A stretch of 64,000 nucleotides of DNA from Tritrichomonas musculus (GCA_039105265.1 JAPFFF010000014.1:3658001-3722000), one strand, 5' to 3'. Numbered from the stretch's first letter, positions 20,659-31,823 are shown. Numbers and translations: made by a program. Notes: generated from the letters alone by a model not told the origin.

Positions 20659-22690
20659 ATGATGTGTACTATCATTATAATATCCAAACTTGATCTCATG
20701 CAAAATCTCGACATGAGTTCTGATCTATTGAAGAAAGAAATCACAGAAAAAATTGCAATTTTCAATCATGGAAATACGAATAAATATGATGAAATCTTCC
20801 TCATTTATTTCGATAACACACTGGTAATTGTAAATAAATCATTTTCCTCTACCATTCAACAGTTCTTCAAACAAAACCAAATATCTTTAGTTTATTATAT
20901 TCCAAATATCTCAGATGCGCAAATTCGAGAATAAATTCTATTCAATTAGAAAAAGTATTTTTTAAAGAAGCGAAAATAAAATATTTCTTAAAAAACCAAT
21001 TAAATAATCATCAAATAAAAAACAAAGATCTTGAATATGAAACAATTATAGCTTATTTATTACAGAAAAGTTACATTAAATCTACAATTGATCGAGTTGA
21101 GAATGCTCGAAAGCTTTTTCAACCAACATTCAAAATTTCAAGCATAAATAAAAATGATTTTATCAATTCGTACGAGCTGGGAAGTGGTGCTGGCGGTCGT
21201 GTTTACATGACATACAATCAAAAAGAAGAAAAAATATTTGCAATGAAAATATATCATGAAGATGATTATAAAAGCGAGATATTAAAAAAACGAGAAATAC
21301 ACAATTATGCTATTTTTAGTCATCCTTTCTTACCACGATTTTATGGAACAACAGAAAATGAAAGTATTATCATCGATTGCATTTACCGCTTGACACTTAA
21401 AGAAATTAAAAAAAAAAAAAAAATGCATCATGATTTATTTGAAAAAGTTATAATAATATTTGAAATCATATTTACGATTCAATATTTTCATTCTAAGGGA
21501 TTCGTTTATCGAGATTTGAAGCCAGACAATGTCATTGATGATCACAACTAAAATGGAATAATCGTCGATTTTGATCGAACTATCAAAGAGAGCGAAATTG
21601 AAGGTGAAAAAATGACTGCTATCTTCACTGGCAATTTTTTTGCACCTGAAATCAACTAAGGCTGACATTTTTCAACTAAGTCTGACATTTATTCAATCGG
21701 AAAACTTATTTATTATATTATAAAAGAAGAAGAATCAAGCAATTTGATATTTGAACCAGATCTTCTTGAAATTAAAGACATTTGACATTACAAATGATGA
21801 ATCTTGGATATTTTTATTACAAAGGATATGGTGCTTCATATGACATTGACAAAGCAATTCATTATTTTTGACTTGCAGCTAATTAAATAATTCAGATGCA
21901 CAATTTGCTCTTGGATGCATTCATTTCGAAGGAGATGGAGTTACGCGTGATATTAGGAAGGCAATTCATTATTATTTTCTTGCTGCTAATAATAAAAAGG
22001 CACAATTTATTCTTGGATATGTTTTTTACTGTGGTCTTGAACTTTTGCCTAATATAAAAAAAGCTATTTATTATCTATCTCTTGCAGCTGATCAGCTTCA
22101 CATAGATGCACAATTCCTTCTTGGAAGCATTTATTGTGATGGACTTCATGCCAAATATAGCATAGATAAAGCAATTCATTACTTCAAAGAAGCGTCACGT
22201 TTCAATCACAAGCAAAGAACAATCTAGGAATCATTTATAAAACATGGAAAGGAGTTCTAACCAATCCACATGCATCGATTGTGTTCTTTGAAGAAGCTAT
22301 TCGTCAAAAAGGTAATGATGTTGCGATGTTTGATTTGGCACATCTTCATTTCTATGAAGAAATCGACAAAACAAATCTCGATACAGCCATTGAATTGCTT
22401 GTCAAATCAACAATCAATAAAAATAAGTAGTCCTTTGATCTCCTGTGTTTAGCAGTGATCAAAAAATATAAAGACTTGGATGCTTCAGAAATTGAAAAGG
22501 ACTTTGAAAAAATTGATGACAAGAAAGGACTTTTATGAGCCAACCACATATTGGAAGAAATTCAAAACAAGAAAACAAAAGATCCCAATTTTTATATGAA
22601 AACATTTGACAAACTGAAAGATATCAATCTTGTTTATTATGGAGAAAAAGTTGAAAATCAAACGGAAAAGAAAAAGAATAAAAATCACTG
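20659..22690 (+). pseudogene. Broken protein kinase plus Sel1-repeat gene
   Basis: Fragments in several frames spell one trichomonad-type gene. An N-terminal domain (20659-20934) is followed by a kinase domain with Gly-rich loop LGSGAGGRVY (21177-21206), Lys in FAMKIY (about 21240), catalytic loop YRDLKPDN and a degenerate DFG region (VDFDRT, about 21567). Sel1-like repeats then run from about 21810 to 22440, with repeated (I/R)KAIHYF and AQFxLG motifs. In-frame stops interrupt it after codons near 20932, 21549, 21657, 21873 and 22225, and the Sel1 part changes frame, so no full protein can be made. The kinase-Sel1 layout is one I recall as large paralogous families in Tritrichomonas. The relic shares base composition with its surroundings. 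A short residual transcript cannot be excluded. Confidence 0.8.
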
Positions 22691-23221
22691 ATAAGAAGCC
22701 TAAAACTAAACAAATATTTTTATGAAGATCTTGGAGATATTTAATACCAAAAGAATAATACATAAACAGATGAACATAAAAACCATTTACCAATCATTAT
22801 TTTAATAAATGTTGATAGTTATTTAATAAAATATAACATAATAAATTGATTTTTTATATTTTACTCTTTCATCTTATTTTCGACAGAAACTTTAGTTTAG
22901 AAATATATAATCAGTATCGCTAATAAGTTTTTTGCTGTGTTAAAATTTCTTTGTTTGGATATGTTGATATCACAACATCAATTTACTTCTTTTTTTAAAA
23001 TTTGAATATGAGTAAAAAAAATTGGTTTATTTTCATGACTTTTTTGAATTTGAATTTATTCCTTTGTTAGAAAAAAACGTTCAGAAAACTGATTTATTAT
23101 AAAGCCAGATAATGAAAATAAACCATTGTCATACGTTTTGAACAACTCAGTTAACTGCTTCTATTATATAAATAAACAAAGAAAGAAAGAAGAAAAATCA
23201 TAGAATTTTTATTAATAATAA
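22691..23221. other. Spacer, no gene seen
   Basis: AT-rich sequence between the kinase-Sel1 relic and the 3' end of the minus-strand tRNase Z gene. Nothing specific is visible. Confidence 0.5.
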
Positions 23222-24988
23222 TCAATATTTGGCTTTAACTTTTTCATTTGCAGCGAACACTCTTTGAATGTTATCATTTGTGAAGCACAAGTAATCGAAA
23301 CCATAAATTGCGTTTTCATTATTTGTAACAAAATCATCAGGCGAGTAGCAGTTGCTTGTGTGGACCATTATCAAATATTTTGCGCCCAAACTCAACTGCA
23401 ACTCCTCAGCCTGCCTGTTTGTCATGTGGAAGTAGACCTGGCATCTGTCTTCCTTAGCCTGAGTGTAAGTCGCCTCAGAGATGAGAAGGTCACAATGAAT
23501 CACAGCGGATTTAAACTTGCCATCATTCAGCATGTCACTTGTGTAAGCGATTTTGAAACCGTCTTTGAAAGTGATCACGCAACCCATTGAAAACTGGCAA
23601 TGCGTTGTTTCAATTGATTGAATGACAACGTCACAAATTTGAATGCTTTCTTTTCGATCATTGAAAGTCAAATTGAAAAAGTTTTTGTCACCTTTTCCAT
23701 AAACGGCCGCCTTGTTTTCAATTTCAGACATCGAAATCGGATCGCAGCAAACAAGAAGCTTTTCACCTGTCACTTTTTTATGATAGAGAAGAATGTCATA
23801 TATGCCGAACAGATGATCAAAGTGGCAGTGAGAAAGCCAGATGCATTTCAGGTTCTTCATGATAAACTCCAAGTTTTCCGGCCCGTATTTTCGACATAAC
23901 TGCTGCAAATAACCGTTGCCACAGTCAATGATGACGAAGCCTTGGTGCGTGTGAAGGAGGTATCCAGAGCAGCCCTTCTTTGGACACTCGTAAGCACCGC
24001 AACTGCCGATAACCGTGAACGCAAAGATCGAAAATCGAGGAAGGTCACAAGAGACGATCGGAATCGATTGAATTTGTTTCAATTCAAAATTTTGGCTCGA
24101 GTAAAGAATTGAACCAGAAAAAAGTGACAGAAAATTAGAAGGCAAATTTTGATGCGTCTTGATATGACCTTGCGGTAATGGCGGAAATAACGAGCTGTCG
24201 AAATTTGTGAAGTTTTCATAGAATTCAAAAGATTCTTTCAAACAAACGATAGCATCATTCAAAAAGCAATAATTCTTAACTTTTTGAAAATGAGAAAAGT
24301 AGTCATCATCGAACAGTTCAGGCGGCGTAAAATGGACGATCACATCAAGCTTGTCCATCTCTTCATGGCTTGGCAATTTTAACAAGTCACATTTGTCTTG
24401 AATATCTAGAAAAAGAAGCTCGAAATGAGAATGCTGGATGAAAAAAATGTCTTCTTTCTTGACGACGTTTCCATTCACAACTGCCTCGCCAAACTTCCTA
24501 ACATTCGATATCCACGAGCCTGGAGGAAGTCCTAATTCTTTCATTTTGGCTTGATTGAATTTCAGATCGTCAAGGTCAATATTGACCTTATACGAAACCG
24601 AATTTGACATTTCAATAGATGTCACTTTGATAGTCGGCAATGACTCAAATTCTGGCGTGGACGATATTATTTGAACCAACGAATCTTGATCTACAATAGC
24701 ATTGTTGTGGCATAGGTATTCGGTGATGTCTGCTGGCGCGAATATTGAATATTTCGCTGAACATGTCTTCATACTTTCATAAAATGATTGCAAGCCACCA
24801 CATCCATATGTGTTATGCGATGTAATGAAAATTCCACTTATTGTTTTGAGTCTAATACCATTTTGAATACATAATCTATATATCAATGGAGGAGCATTAA
24901 TTAAATAAGTCGATTTATTTATTATTATTGCGATGGAAGGAGTAGCATCATAACCTCGTCCCATTAAAACATTTAAAGATACTTGCAT
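23222..24988 (-). CDS. Long-form tRNase Z (ELAC2-type tRNA 3' endonuclease)
   Basis: The 588-residue protein has the two-lobed architecture of long tRNase Z. The N-terminal lobe (about 1-260) is a degenerate metallo-beta-lactamase fold: FITSHNTYGCGGLQSF replaces the metal motif but keeps the GG-L pattern. The C-terminal lobe (about 320-560) is catalytic. Its metal motif is SHCHFDHLFG (His387, His389, Asp391, His392), then ETTHCQFSMG (about 460-469), YTSD (482-485), a conserved His in FHMTNRQA (about 521) and the terminal VHTSNCY (542-548). The enzyme cuts 3' trailers from pre-tRNAs so that CCA can be added. The tRNA gene in this window has such a trailer and no encoded CCA. Both lobes fused at usual length suggest a working enzyme. 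The 3' half is noticeably GC-richer than the spacers. No targeting peptide is obvious. Confidence 0.93.
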   Translation of the reverse strand: MQVSLNVLMGRGYDATPSIAIIINKSTYLINAPPLIYRLCIQNGIRLKTISGIFITSHNTYGCGGLQSFYESMKTCSAKYSIFAPADITEYLCHNNAIVDQDSLVQIISSTPEFESLPTIKVTSIEMSNSVSYKVNIDLDDLKFNQAKMKELGLPPGSWISNVRKFGEAVVNGNVVKKEDIFFIQHSHFELLFLDIQDKCDLLKLPSHEEMDKLDVIVHFTPPELFDDDYFSHFQKVKNYCFLNDAIVCLKESFEFYENFTNFDSSLFPPLPQGHIKTHQNLPSNFLSLFSGSILYSSQNFELKQIQSIPIVSCDLPRFSIFAFTVIGSCGAYECPKKGCSGYLLHTHQGFVIIDCGNGYLQQLCRKYGPENLEFIMKNLKCIWLSHCHFDHLFGIYDILLYHKKVTGEKLLVCCDPISMSEIENKAAVYGKGDKNFFNLTFNDRKESIQICDVVIQSIETTHCQFSMGCVITFKDGFKIAYTSDMLNDGKFKSAVIHCDLLISEATYTQAKEDRCQVYFHMTNRQAEELQLSLGAKYLIMVHTSNCYSPDDFVTNNENAIYGFDYLCFTNDNIQRVFAANEKVKAKY

Positions 24989-27107
24989 ACTTTATTTTTT
25001 TGAATATTAATTTTAACCTAAAAGGTCAAATTTTAATAAGCATACTTTTCTCATGAAATCACAAAAAAAAGAGGAAAATTATGATGATATATTATTCTTT
25101 GGCATCTCAAATTCTTATTGCTCTCTATATATTTTGATATTTATGAAGCAATATAACAGAATCATGATAATATTTGGCTTGTATATAGTGATATCACCAT
25201 GAATGCTCATACATAATAATTTTGGACAAAAGTATACAATGACACGGTCACTACTCAAACAATAAAAACAGTTCTTTTATTCGAAAGAATTTATTAAAAT
25301 GATAATCTTTACCTCAGAATTTTTTAAAATAAACATTTGACGTCATTAAACATTGTTTTTTGATTTGCGCCTCCTATTCAAAATAAACTATATTTTCTTC
25401 ATTAATAAATAGGTTTCAAAAAGAACGTATGCATAATTTAATTAATTTATATAATGTGGTATATTATTTATAATTTTAAAATGAATATAAATGGGTGGTT
25501 ATCAATATAATGAGAGGGGGTTTCACTCAGGTGTCAAATCCGCTTTTCCATTAAATACGAGAATTTGAGAGTTGATAATTATATTTATATACTATTACAT
25601 ATATTTAATAATAATAATACTAATTTCGTAAAAAAATATTTAATATTTATGAATATATATATGTTTAGTTATTTTATTTTTGAGAGAAAAACTGCTTTTT
25701 CTTCAGAAAATTAACATCTTGATAGTGACTTAGATTTCTATACGATTTTATATCAGGTTTTTTATATATTGTAATATCGATTGAAGATATTATATCCAAA
25801 ATATTCTTCCAAATCATATGGCCAATTTTTGTATATTTATGTTTTCAATTTTTATAAAATTTCTGATATCAGAATTTTTTTTTTTTGAATATGACATGTT
25901 AGATGAAATGATTATTATCTCTATCAAAGCTTTACTGTTCTCCGCCTTTATTTTTAAATAGAGCCACTAAGTCTTTTTTAAAAAAATACCGACAATGTTT
26001 TGCTTTCAAAGAATAGCATTTTTTTGTCTAGTTATTATTAATTAAAAATAAGATTCTTAGATATCTCTTGAATTTTTATCATTTATAGAGCAAGCGTTAA
26101 TAATAATGGTATTATTTTACTCGGCGGCTTTTATCTATTGCCCTTTTACAAAATTACGAATTCTCTATCAAATATCTACTATTTTTAATCAAAAGATTTT
26201 AATTTATATATGCAATTATAAATAAATATCTAAATAAACTGAATTATTCCAATATGTTAATTTTTATCGGAAAGATTTGTATAAATGCATTTGAAATAAC
26301 TGCATTCCCATTTATTTTTATTCAATAATAAACAATTCCATCAAATATTTGTATGTGGTTTTTTTTGACTCTTTTATACATCTTTTTTGTGTTAAATTGC
26401 TCATATTTTTCTTCTTCAAAACAAATTTCATCTCACATGTCCTTTTCAAAATGATCATATGTAATATTTCAAAATTGGCCATATGGAATAGATTAAAAAT
26501 AATAAAAACCAATTATCTGTCCATTAATAAAATAAATATTATAATTTTAGAAAAATCCTATAGAGATTTGCAGAGTGCTGCCCCTTCTATATAATGCAAT
26601 TTTGATTTAAATGGAAGGTGCAAATAAAAAAAAAGGTTTCCAATTTGAGATCATAAAACTGTTTAACCAATTATATAAATTATCAAATCATAATAGATTT
26701 TATTTGTTTTTTATTCTAAAAATATATAATTAAGTTAAAATTTAGGGGAAAAGAGGCCATCTAAAAGAAATAGTGGGCATCACTTAACTTTTTAATTCAA
26801 TTTTTGTTTAATAATCTCAATTTTTTCATTAAAGTTCAGAATATTTTTCTGATAACAATATAATAATGAGATTTTATACCCAAATAAAAGCTTTGAAATT
26901 TTATATCTTTTTCAATTATTTATTTTAAAATTGAAGGAAAAAGTTATGTGACGCCCACTTATTCTCAAAGACGCCCACTTTTTCATACTACTTTATATCA
27001 TCAAATTGAATTCAATTTTATCTTAAATTTACAAAATATTAATAATTGAAACAAAAATCTTTTTTTGATAACTTTATTTAAACAATTCTTTATCGTTAGA
27101 GCTAAAG
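24989..27107. other. 2.1-kb AT-rich spacer
   Basis: No convincing gene lies here. Short open frames around 26318-26594 occur on both strands and have random composition. The one clear structure is an inverted repeat near 26745-26990, listed separately. The rest is A/T tracts. Confidence 0.55.
26745..26990. repeat. Inverted-repeat element with GTGGGC arms
   Basis: The left arm around 26772-26804 (AGTGGGCATCACTTAACTTT) is mirrored imperfectly at 26927-26960 (AAAGTTATGTGACGCCCACT). A second, outer pair (near 26748-26771 and 26968-26990) continues the symmetry. Roughly 245 bp in all, with no coding capacity: a MITE-like foldback. Confidence 0.65.
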
Positions 27108-28691
27108 ATGAAAAAGGCGCAAATTTACTATTACAGATATCATGATCCAATTAAGAACGCCGACTATTATCATGAGCCAATATCGAACAAAGTCACTTGG
27201 AATTTCCCACTTGATGCAAAAGTTTTTGATGGGAAAACAAATGAAGTAGTTGTTGAACCAGTCACTCCTGATTTGAAACCTCGCTCTTTTACACAAGATT
27301 TTGATGAACCAGAAGATTTTGATGATCAAGAACTTCGTATATTTCGAACAACCCCAATCAAGAATAAAGTTGCCCAATTCCGTCTTCCAGAAACAAATAA
27401 AAATACCATGAGCATATTAAAAAACAAATCGTCCAATCTTTTAGACTTCCAGCTGCTTCCTCCAGGACTTCAGGCGGAATCCGAAATTATTCAAGACACC
27501 AGTATTAACTCATATTTGCCTGAATCATACCAAACGGACAAAGAGCAAATTGATTTTAGCACATTTTTAACCAAATATACAACTGCTAAAAAGAAGCATT
27601 TGAAACACGTTTCTCATTTCTTTTCATATCAAGAAACATCTAAAAAGCATATTCCAATTTTAAAATCAACGGTTGAAGAAAATTTAAGCAGATTGGCAAT
27701 TAATTGTTTTGATTACATTCTCGATTTTTGTTCTTCGAGTGGGCAAATTCCCGATAAACTGATAAAATCATTAGCAAATAACAAGTCATTAATAGACGAA
27801 GTTTATGTTCAACTCGTTAAACAAACTCATAAAAATGAAAATAAAGATACTTTATTAAGAACTTGGTATCTTCTTCTTCTGATGACAACACTTTATGATT
27901 CATCACCTCAATATAAGCCACTTATAAGAAACACGCTATCCCAAGGTATCACAAGTAACTTGAGAGAAGTCTCACGTTGTGCTTTAATTGCTTATCTTCG
28001 TTTTGTTTCCTATCATGCAATAAATGAAGACATAAAACGTGATAAATTAACAGCAATCCTTAATAGTGAAAACCATGGTTTTTCACCATTCCATACTCAT
28101 TTACTTGAAATTATGTATCATCAAAAAAATAAAGCGCCTGACTGCCCAATACCTATAATATTATGGGCTATGGTATATTATTTAATTAAAAACAAAGGTT
28201 TTGAAACACAAAAAATATTTATTAAATCTGGAGAAAGAGAGAAAGTAGCTGACCTAGCTCTAAAATGTGTTGATTCAATTGATGCTATAAAAACATCAGA
28301 TGCTGAAAATTTAGCAGGGCTCATCAAGAAATGGATTTCTGAATTAGGCCAACCTCTTGTTGTAAGCCGGTTTTATAAAGAATTTGAATCAACACCGGAT
28401 AAAACGGTTGAAATCGCAAATAAATTACCACAATTCAACAGATTTTCGCTTATGTATATTATTGGATTTCTTCAAGATTTCTTAAAGCATAAGGATCAAA
28501 CAAAAGTTGATGAAAAGTTCATTTTGAATATATTTGGTGGTCTTTTATTCCCTCCAGTTGAAGAATATTCATTCAATGCACCATCTTGCTTAAAAATTGG
28601 AAAATTGGTTGTTAAAAATTTGCTTGATAATTGGGATACAAAAGAAGTATATCCACTTCCTATTGGATTATTACCAAATGGTTTATTATAA
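27108..28691 (+). CDS. WW-MyTH4-RhoGAP protein (ARHGAP39/Vilse-like), likely pseudo-GAP
   Basis: The 527-residue protein starts with a WW-like module (residues 5-37, YYRYHDPIKNADYYHE then VTWNFP). A linker with acidic patches follows. A MyTH4 domain spans about 165-310, with the family signature DEVYVQLVKQT at 230-240. The C-terminal 180 residues align with RhoGAP: IFIKSGE at 370-376 and LAGLIKKWISELGQPL at 402-417. WW, MyTH4 and RhoGAP in that order are the ARHGAP39/Vilse architecture, which links microtubules or receptors to Rho/Rac. The catalytic arginine finger of GAPs (the R in GIFRxSG) is Ile372, and the structural Arg in LRELP is Ser411. The protein therefore probably binds a Rho GTPase without stimulating hydrolysis. 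The start is the first ATG of an otherwise open frame. Confidence 0.8.
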   Translation: MKKAQIYYYRYHDPIKNADYYHEPISNKVTWNFPLDAKVFDGKTNEVVVEPVTPDLKPRSFTQDFDEPEDFDDQELRIFRTTPIKNKVAQFRLPETNKNTMSILKNKSSNLLDFQLLPPGLQAESEIIQDTSINSYLPESYQTDKEQIDFSTFLTKYTTAKKKHLKHVSHFFSYQETSKKHIPILKSTVEENLSRLAINCFDYILDFCSSSGQIPDKLIKSLANNKSLIDEVYVQLVKQTHKNENKDTLLRTWYLLLLMTTLYDSSPQYKPLIRNTLSQGITSNLREVSRCALIAYLRFVSYHAINEDIKRDKLTAILNSENHGFSPFHTHLLEIMYHQKNKAPDCPIPIILWAMVYYLIKNKGFETQKIFIKSGEREKVADLALKCVDSIDAIKTSDAENLAGLIKKWISELGQPLVVSRFYKEFESTPDKTVEIANKLPQFNRFSLMYIIGFLQDFLKHKDQTKVDEKFILNIFGGLLFPPVEEYSFNAPSCLKIGKLVVKNLLDNWDTKEVYPLPIGLLPNGLL

Positions 28692-28833
28692 AGAAAATCT
28701 TTTAGTAATTTTTTTATTTATAAAAGCAACTCAATATTTTTGAATGTTAAAATGATCACCGACAATCAAAAACTCAAAATGATTTGTCTTATAAATTTTT
28801 AATTTTTTTTTTTTGGTTAGAGATTTATTTCTA

Positions 28834-29556
28834 ATGACAGTTAATTATAAAGTCAGAGATATCAAAGGAACTATATATGATGTCGAAATTGAAAAAAATA
28901 AAACCATGAAAGACTTTAAAGAAGCCATTGCAGATGTAATTCAAGATGATAATTATAGGTGTGATTTATTAAATATTATATTTAATAATAACGTTATTAA
29001 AGACGATGATAAAACAATTGAATCAATTGGCGCGGATGAAGGTGCATGCTTTGCTATTTCTCAAATTCCAACTGTATCAATCAAATTCATTCTGCCACCC
29101 AAACAAGATCTTTCAAATTATCAAAATTTACAGCAAAAAGTTGACCACTTCTTAATAGATAAAGAATGCACTGAACCAAAAAAGATCATCGAAGCAATAT
29201 GCTATCAAGAGCCAAGCTTAAATCCAGAAAATGTTTATATATTTTCAAATAATTGGGCTCCATTCGAAGGCTCTATTGAAGTTGGAGAAGGTAAAAGATT
29301 TGGGTTATATATTCAAGAAGATGGCTATACACCATTAATTTTCAAAGGTTCAACTAATAGTGCACTATTAGCTTTCCCTTCAAATGACACTTTACAAGCA
29401 CATGAAACTGAAATAAGCAATGAATTTAGTCATGTTCAATTGGAGTTTTATTTAGATAATAGTAAAATAGATACAAGCAAACCAATCAATACTTTTCGTA
29501 AATTCTCAGTAATAACACTAACAGAAAAGCATTGTGCATTCTGCCTTTTAATATAA
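28834..29556 (+). CDS. Ubiquitin-like protein with C-terminal CaaX box
   Basis: The 240-residue product starts at the first ATG, 28834; the upstream in-frame codons back to 28813 hold only TTG. Residues 1-76 fit a ubiquitin-like beta-grasp: VNYKVRDIKGTIYDVEIE, a helix at TMKDFKEAIADVI, then IIFNNNVIKDDDKTIESIG, as in the usual 'I-F-x-G-K-x-L-x-D-x-x-T-I' segment. The rest (about 80-236) is a second globular region not recognised, with possible further beta-grasp character. The last four residues are CLLI, a CaaX prenylation box of the geranylgeranyl type. There is no C-terminal diglycine, so it is not a conjugated modifier. A membrane-anchored ubiquitin fold is known for plant MUB proteins, which are shorter. 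The role here is unknown. Confidence 0.7.
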   Translation: MTVNYKVRDIKGTIYDVEIEKNKTMKDFKEAIADVIQDDNYRCDLLNIIFNNNVIKDDDKTIESIGADEGACFAISQIPTVSIKFILPPKQDLSNYQNLQQKVDHFLIDKECTEPKKIIEAICYQEPSLNPENVYIFSNNWAPFEGSIEVGEGKRFGLYIQEDGYTPLIFKGSTNSALLAFPSNDTLQAHETEISNEFSHVQLEFYLDNSKIDTSKPINTFRKFSVITLTEKHCAFCLLI

Positions 29557-29620
29557 TAAACTTAATCAGCATTTTCAAAGCTCTTTTTCGTTTTTCTATT
29601 TGTTAAAATAGCTATTTATA

Positions 29621-30463
29621 TTATTTCCTTGAAAAAAAAGTTGTTAGTTCTTGAGAAAATCCTAATAAATTGGGTTGCTTTATTTCCCATTTCATCTTCT
29701 TTTCTCTCATTGTACAAAATTCAATAATATTATTTATTAATCCTCTGTCAAATGGAGAATATCCATATGGTAAATTCTTTAAGTAGGTTATTCGATCTCT
29801 TCTGAGCCCTTCCCATGTGGTTAAATTATGGGTAATTACCATTATACAGCTGAAAGCTAATCTAAAAGCCATAAATGTGCCAAATGTAGAAGCAATAATG
29901 AGTAATAAATAAGGTATAATTGTTTGGCAAAAATGCTGATGATCTTTAACATAAAATATATATCTTGAAAAATGATAAATAGCATCAGAGTCAGGTATTG
30001 ATTGTGAAAAAAATTCAAGAAATACAAATATGAAAAAGTAAAAATGATTGTCACGTCCAATACAATTATTTGTCCATGGGCAATGATGGTCTCTTCTAAT
30101 TACACACTTTTTGCACATTGAGCAATGAGATGCTCGTATTGGAACGTATATTTTACAATATTTGCAAAAAAAACGATTTGGATCAAGATTTGCTTCGTCT
30201 TCTACTTTTTCTGCGTCGCTTTCATCTGCAGCAAAGCCAGGGTCACAACATGCTTTCGAATAAAATCTAATCATTATCATATAAACAATAAGAAGTCCAT
30301 AAAAAAAGAAAGGGGTTGGCGAATAAAAAGATTGATAAAAATAAGAATCTTTTGTTAGAAGATAAACTGTAAACATAATAAAATGTATAAAAACAAACAA
30401 AGGGCGATAATTAAATTGGATCTGCTTTTTTGGGGGACCTAAAACTTGTTGGATTTGATCCAT
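29621..30463 (-). CDS. DHHC-type protein S-acyltransferase
   Basis: The 280-residue protein has four transmembrane segments (about 20-37, 52-68, 141-160 and 185-210). Between TM2 and TM3 lies the DHHC cysteine-rich domain: FCKYCKIYVPIRASHCSMCK, then CVIRRDHHCPWTNNCIG, with the catalytic DHHC at 125-128. After TM4 come TTWE (the TTxE motif) and PFDRGLINNI, the usual C-terminal family motif. All zinc ligands and the catalytic Cys are present, so it should transfer palmitate to cysteines of membrane proteins. It is convergent with the Ubl-CaaX gene (stops about 65 bases apart). The length is typical of compact DHHC enzymes. Confidence 0.95.
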   Translation of the reverse strand: MDQIQQVLGPPKKQIQFNYRPLFVFIHFIMFTVYLLTKDSYFYQSFYSPTPFFFYGLLIVYMIMIRFYSKACCDPGFAADESDAEKVEDEANLDPNRFFCKYCKIYVPIRASHCSMCKKCVIRRDHHCPWTNNCIGRDNHFYFFIFVFLEFFSQSIPDSDAIYHFSRYIFYVKDHQHFCQTIIPYLLLIIASTFGTFMAFRLAFSCIMVITHNLTTWEGLRRDRITYLKNLPYGYSPFDRGLINNIIEFCTMREKKMKWEIKQPNLLGFSQELTTFFSRK

Positions 30464-30947
30464 TTAATTTATAAAATCTCGAGATTTTATCTCAATTAAT
30501 ATAAAATTTATTTAAAAAATTAAACAAAATTCTATTTTAATGCTTCGTATTATATGATATAGATATATAATTATTTTAATAATTTGATTAGAAATTTTGA
30601 TTATAAATAAGATATTTGTATGATATTCAAAATTTAAATTCATACAAAAAAAAATTATCAAATAAAATCAAAATTTCATTATATATAATAATTAAAATGA
30701 TATTAAATTCAAAATTAAAATTGAAATTGGCTTTCAATAATTAAAATGACAAACCCTTTTACTCATTATTCAATTTATATTATTTTCATACGGCTTTAAG
30801 AATTTTTTCATTAATTTCTATGAATTTGAGGTGGTTAAAATTTCCAGAACCTATGAAAAGGTCAGTCCGTTTACTTTTTTCGTTTCCACTTTTTGAATCT
30901 AATTGTAAAATTGATAATCATATTTGACCGCAGAGTTGCAAGTTGAT

Positions 30948-30999
30948 TTGAGATAAATGGTCTCAAAATTCAATGAAAATTGAGATAAATGGTCTCAAA
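30948..30999. repeat. Two 20-bp direct repeats, each palindromic
   Basis: TTGAGATAAATGGTCTCAAA occurs at 30948-30967 and again at 30980-30999. Within each copy TTGAGA and TCTCAA form a dyad. Confidence 0.8.
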
Positions 31000-31151
31000 T
31001 AAATTGAATAAATTGAAATCGTTAATACAAAAAGCGATTATATCATTTTATTAATATAAAATTTTCAATACAATATTCTTTATTTTGTATAGTAATAGAG
31101 AGTATAACTACTATATTCATTTTATTAAAGATATATTTTATTTTAATTAAC

Positions 31152-31264
31152 AATTCTCGCAAGGCCACTTTTTGAATACTTTGAAAACATAACTTTTTAT
31201 GTTAAAATAATGTTACTTATACAACTTTTTAATAAAAAATATTCAAAAAGTGTCCGCGAGAATT
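31152..31264. repeat. 113-bp foldback with CACTTTTTGAATA arms
   Basis: AATTCTCGCAAGGCCACTTT and the following TTGAATA (31152-31178) are mirrored by TATTCAAAAAGTGTCCGCGA and GAATT (31240-31264), with a few mismatches. It shares the CTTTTTGA core of other hairpins in this window. Confidence 0.75.
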
Positions 31265-31585
31265 ACAAATTTTTCTTCACTTGTTGAGCCTTCAGCTTTG
31301 TCTATTTAATTCAATTCTCTCTTTGGCATATATTTTGGCCTTAACATTCTCTTTTTGGCATATATTTGTGTGTTCTACTTCGATTGTAACATGTTTATTT
31401 GTTAATTTTTTAATATTAATCTGCATTCCCAAATAAAAAATGAACACATCATTTTTGAAAACATTTTTAATCTAAATTTAAACCAAAAATTTTTATTTAA
31501 TTTTTTCAATAAATTCCATGACAAAAATTTTAAAAAACTAATTTTTGCTACACAATTTCAAATAACAATTCATCATTTATCATCA

Positions 31586-31634
31586 ATGATTATTATTCAA
31601 TGAACTTTATTAGATTTTTTTGAATAATAATCAT
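31586..31634. repeat. 14-bp inverted repeat beside the A tract
   Basis: ATGATTATTATTCA at 31586-31599 is perfectly mirrored at 31621-31634, just before the 49-A run. Confidence 0.7.
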
Positions 31635-31662
31635 TATGTTGATATAATCTTGAATTTGAATA

Positions 31663-31663
<1 letters not shown>

Positions 31664-31712
<49 letters not shown>
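31664..31712. repeat. 49-base A homopolymer
   Basis: Uninterrupted A run, the longest in the window. It may be a nucleosome-excluding tract, a retroposition scar or an assembly-sensitive site; no coding frame precedes it, which weakens the retrocopy reading. Confidence 0.9.
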
Positions 31713-31713
<1 letters not shown>

Positions 31714-31823
31714 AAGAAAACTAACGCGCGATATAATCATAAATCATTTAATAAACTATAATCATTGAACATACATAAATGTTTTTTGTATTTTGAAATT
31801 CAATTAATAATTAATATCATTTA

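Noticed and set aside
26318-26594. Overlapping short frames on both strands
   Set aside because: Composition matches AT-rich noise, with no motif and no conserved pattern.
31664-31712. The 49-A tract as the tail of a retroposed gene
   Set aside because: No gene-like sequence lies directly upstream on the matching strand.
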